Of a stretch of 42,082 nt of DNA, positions 41,084 through 42,082 are shown one piece after another; position 1 is the first letter of the stretch, and every line of letters begins with the position of its first letter. The stretch comes from Actinomycetota bacterium. GTDB lineage: Bacteria > Actinomycetota > CADDZG01 > WHSQ01. Both the position numbers and the translations under genes were made by a program. Below the pieces are notes generated by a model. That model had not been told where the DNA came from and did no database searches. It was given only the letters and a program-made list of their open reading frames with translations. The stretch covers positions 1 through 42,082 of the forward strand of contig WHTI01000013.1 of NCBI GenBank assembly GCA_009377815.1, written 5' to 3'.

Positions 41084-42082
41084 CTAGCGGAATCCTTCGA
41101 GGTCGTCCAGGCCTTCATCGAAGGAGTACGGACGACCGTTCCTGTAGACGTGCTCGAACATCGCCCCGGGACCCGGAGGGTCACCCTCCTCGAGTTCGAT
41201 CACGGCTTGTGCGATCTTGTCCTTCGCCTCTTGGATGACCGTTTCTTCCGTTTCGTCATCGAGAACACCGATGCGCTTGAGGAACGCCGCGGTCCGGCCG
41301 ACCGGCTCGAGCCGCTTCCACGCGTCGGTGACGGTTTCGTCGCGATAGCGCCCGGGGTCGTCGGCGGTGCCGTGGGGGGCCAGCCGGTAGCAGAACGCCT
41401 CGATCAGTGTCGGGCCCCCGCCGTTATGCGCCCGATCGAGAGCATCACGGGCGACCTTCCAGCATGCGATCGGATCGAAGCCGTCGACCCTGGCCGCTGG
41501 CATCGCGTACGCAGCGGCCTTCTCGGCGATGGTGTCCGTCGCGGTCTGACGTCCATACGGGGTCGAGATCGCCCACTGGTTGTTGGTGTTGAAGAACACG
41601 GTCGGGACCTTATGCACGGCGGCGAAGTTCATCGCCTCGTGGAAGTCACCCTCCGACGTCGCTCCCTCCCCGAACCAGACGAGGGACGTGACATCGTCAC
41701 CCCGGAGCTTCGCGCCCCAGGCAAGACCGACCGCGTGGGGCAGCTGGGTAGCGATAGCAACCACCATCGGAGCGACCCTGTAGTCGCGCGCGTTCCAGAA
41801 CCCATGCGTGCCGCCGTACCCGCGCCGGTACTTGTAGATCTTCGAAGGTGGAAGACCGCGGAGGATGCCGACCGCACTCTGTCGGTAGCTGGGGAAGAGC
41901 CAGTCTTTGGCGGTCGCGGCATGAACCGGCCCCGCCTGGATGCCCTCCTCACCCCAGAAGGGTGGGTAGGTCCCGATGCGGCCCTGGCGCTGCAAGGCGA
42001 CGGCCCGTTCGTCGAACGTCCTGAGGAGCACCGTGTTCCTGAAGATCTCGATCATGTCGTTCTCGCCGAGCCCCTCGGGCAC
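41084..42082 (-). CDS. Pyruvate/2-oxoacid dehydrogenase E1 component, alpha subunit (5' partial)
   Basis: 332 residues are visible; the frame is open at the right edge, so the N-terminus lies outside. The family blocks are RTFDERAVALQRQGRIGTYPPFWGEEGIQ, the ThDP region WFGEGATSEGDFHEAMNFAAV ending NTNNQWAIST, and the loop RLAPHGTADDPGRYRD. It decarboxylates a 2-oxoacid within the E1-E2-E3 complex; the beta subunit should follow downstream in most operons but is not in the window here. In the cofactor motif GDG is GEG, an Asp-to-Glu change. It belongs to core metabolism, unrelated to the left block. Confidence 0.92.
   Translation of the reverse strand: MPEGLGENDMIEIFRNTVLLRTFDERAVALQRQGRIGTYPPFWGEEGIQAGPVHAATAKDWLFPSYRQSAVGILRGLPPSKIYKYRRGYGGTHGFWNARDYRVAPMVVAIATQLPHAVGLAWGAKLRGDDVTSLVWFGEGATSEGDFHEAMNFAAVHKVPTVFFNTNNQWAISTPYGRQTATDTIAEKAAAYAMPAARVDGFDPIACWKVARDALDRAHNGGGPTLIEAFCYRLAPHGTADDPGRYRDETVTDAWKRLEPVGRTAAFLKRIGVLDDETEETVIQEAKDKIAQAVIELEEGDPPGPGAMFEHVYRNGRPYSFDEGLDDLEGFR

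Noticed and set aside
1-42082. CRISPR arrays, complete insertion sequences, rRNA genes
   Set aside because: No regularly spaced repeats, transposase-like proteins or rRNA-like stretches were seen.

Overview
The window looks like a high-GC actinobacterium-like chromosome. The evidence is a GC-rich sequence, frequent GTG and TTG starts, ATGA/GTGA stop-start overlaps and an acid-rich lipoprotein solute-binding protein. I cannot assign a genus. The organism makes selenocysteine: a complete tRNA-Sec with anticodon TCA (30010-30101) lies one base from a convergent selD (30103-31140). selA and selB are not in the window.

Positions 1 to about 29.4 kb form one catabolic block. It holds the end of a GrdE-like glycine/sarcosine/betaine reductase subunit and two TIM-barrel amidohydrolases. 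It also holds molybdenum hydroxylase parts: four large Mo-cofactor subunits (2267, 8998, 14808, 17200) but only one FAD subunit (5770) and one 2Fe-2S subunit (8454). The rest is an EamA exporter, a carboxymuconolactone-decarboxylase-like protein, RidA, a GntR/FCD regulator, an isochorismatase-fold amidase, an M20 hydrolase, a ThDP enzyme, a TauABC/SsuABC-type importer, a Rieske protein, both hydantoinase subunits (HyuA/HyuB) and a beta-keto acid cleavage enzyme. A plausible reading is uptake of a nitrogen-containing cyclic compound, ring hydroxylation by the Mo enzymes, ATP-dependent ring opening by HyuAB, hydrolysis of the carbamoyl or amide product, and reductive cleavage of an N-methyl-glycine-like product by the Grd complex. 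The substrate is not determined by the sequence.

The main discovery is an AT-rich dyad, NNATA-N3-TATAG, found nine times in intergenic DNA from 4.6 to 29.7 kb. It precedes essentially every transcription unit of the block whose start lies in the window, except the Rieske operon. One copy lies before the RidA-GntR operon, so the GntR protein is the natural candidate regulator. The last copy (29716-29728) precedes no protein gene. It lies upstream of a hairpin-rich non-coding stretch (with a perfect 17-bp stem) that leads into tRNA-Sec, which suggests selenocysteine supply may be co-regulated with the catabolic genes.

From about 31.7 kb the content changes to ordinary genes with no such sites: a GNAT acetyltransferase with an EamA transporter, a small membrane protein, a zinc-ribbon peptide, a kinase-aminotransferase fusion, a secreted serine protease divergent from a large secreted M6-type metalloprotease, a small hypothetical gene, and a pyruvate-dehydrogenase-type E1 alpha subunit that runs off the right edge. 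Strong terminators follow the solute-binding protein, the fusion gene and the metalloprotease.
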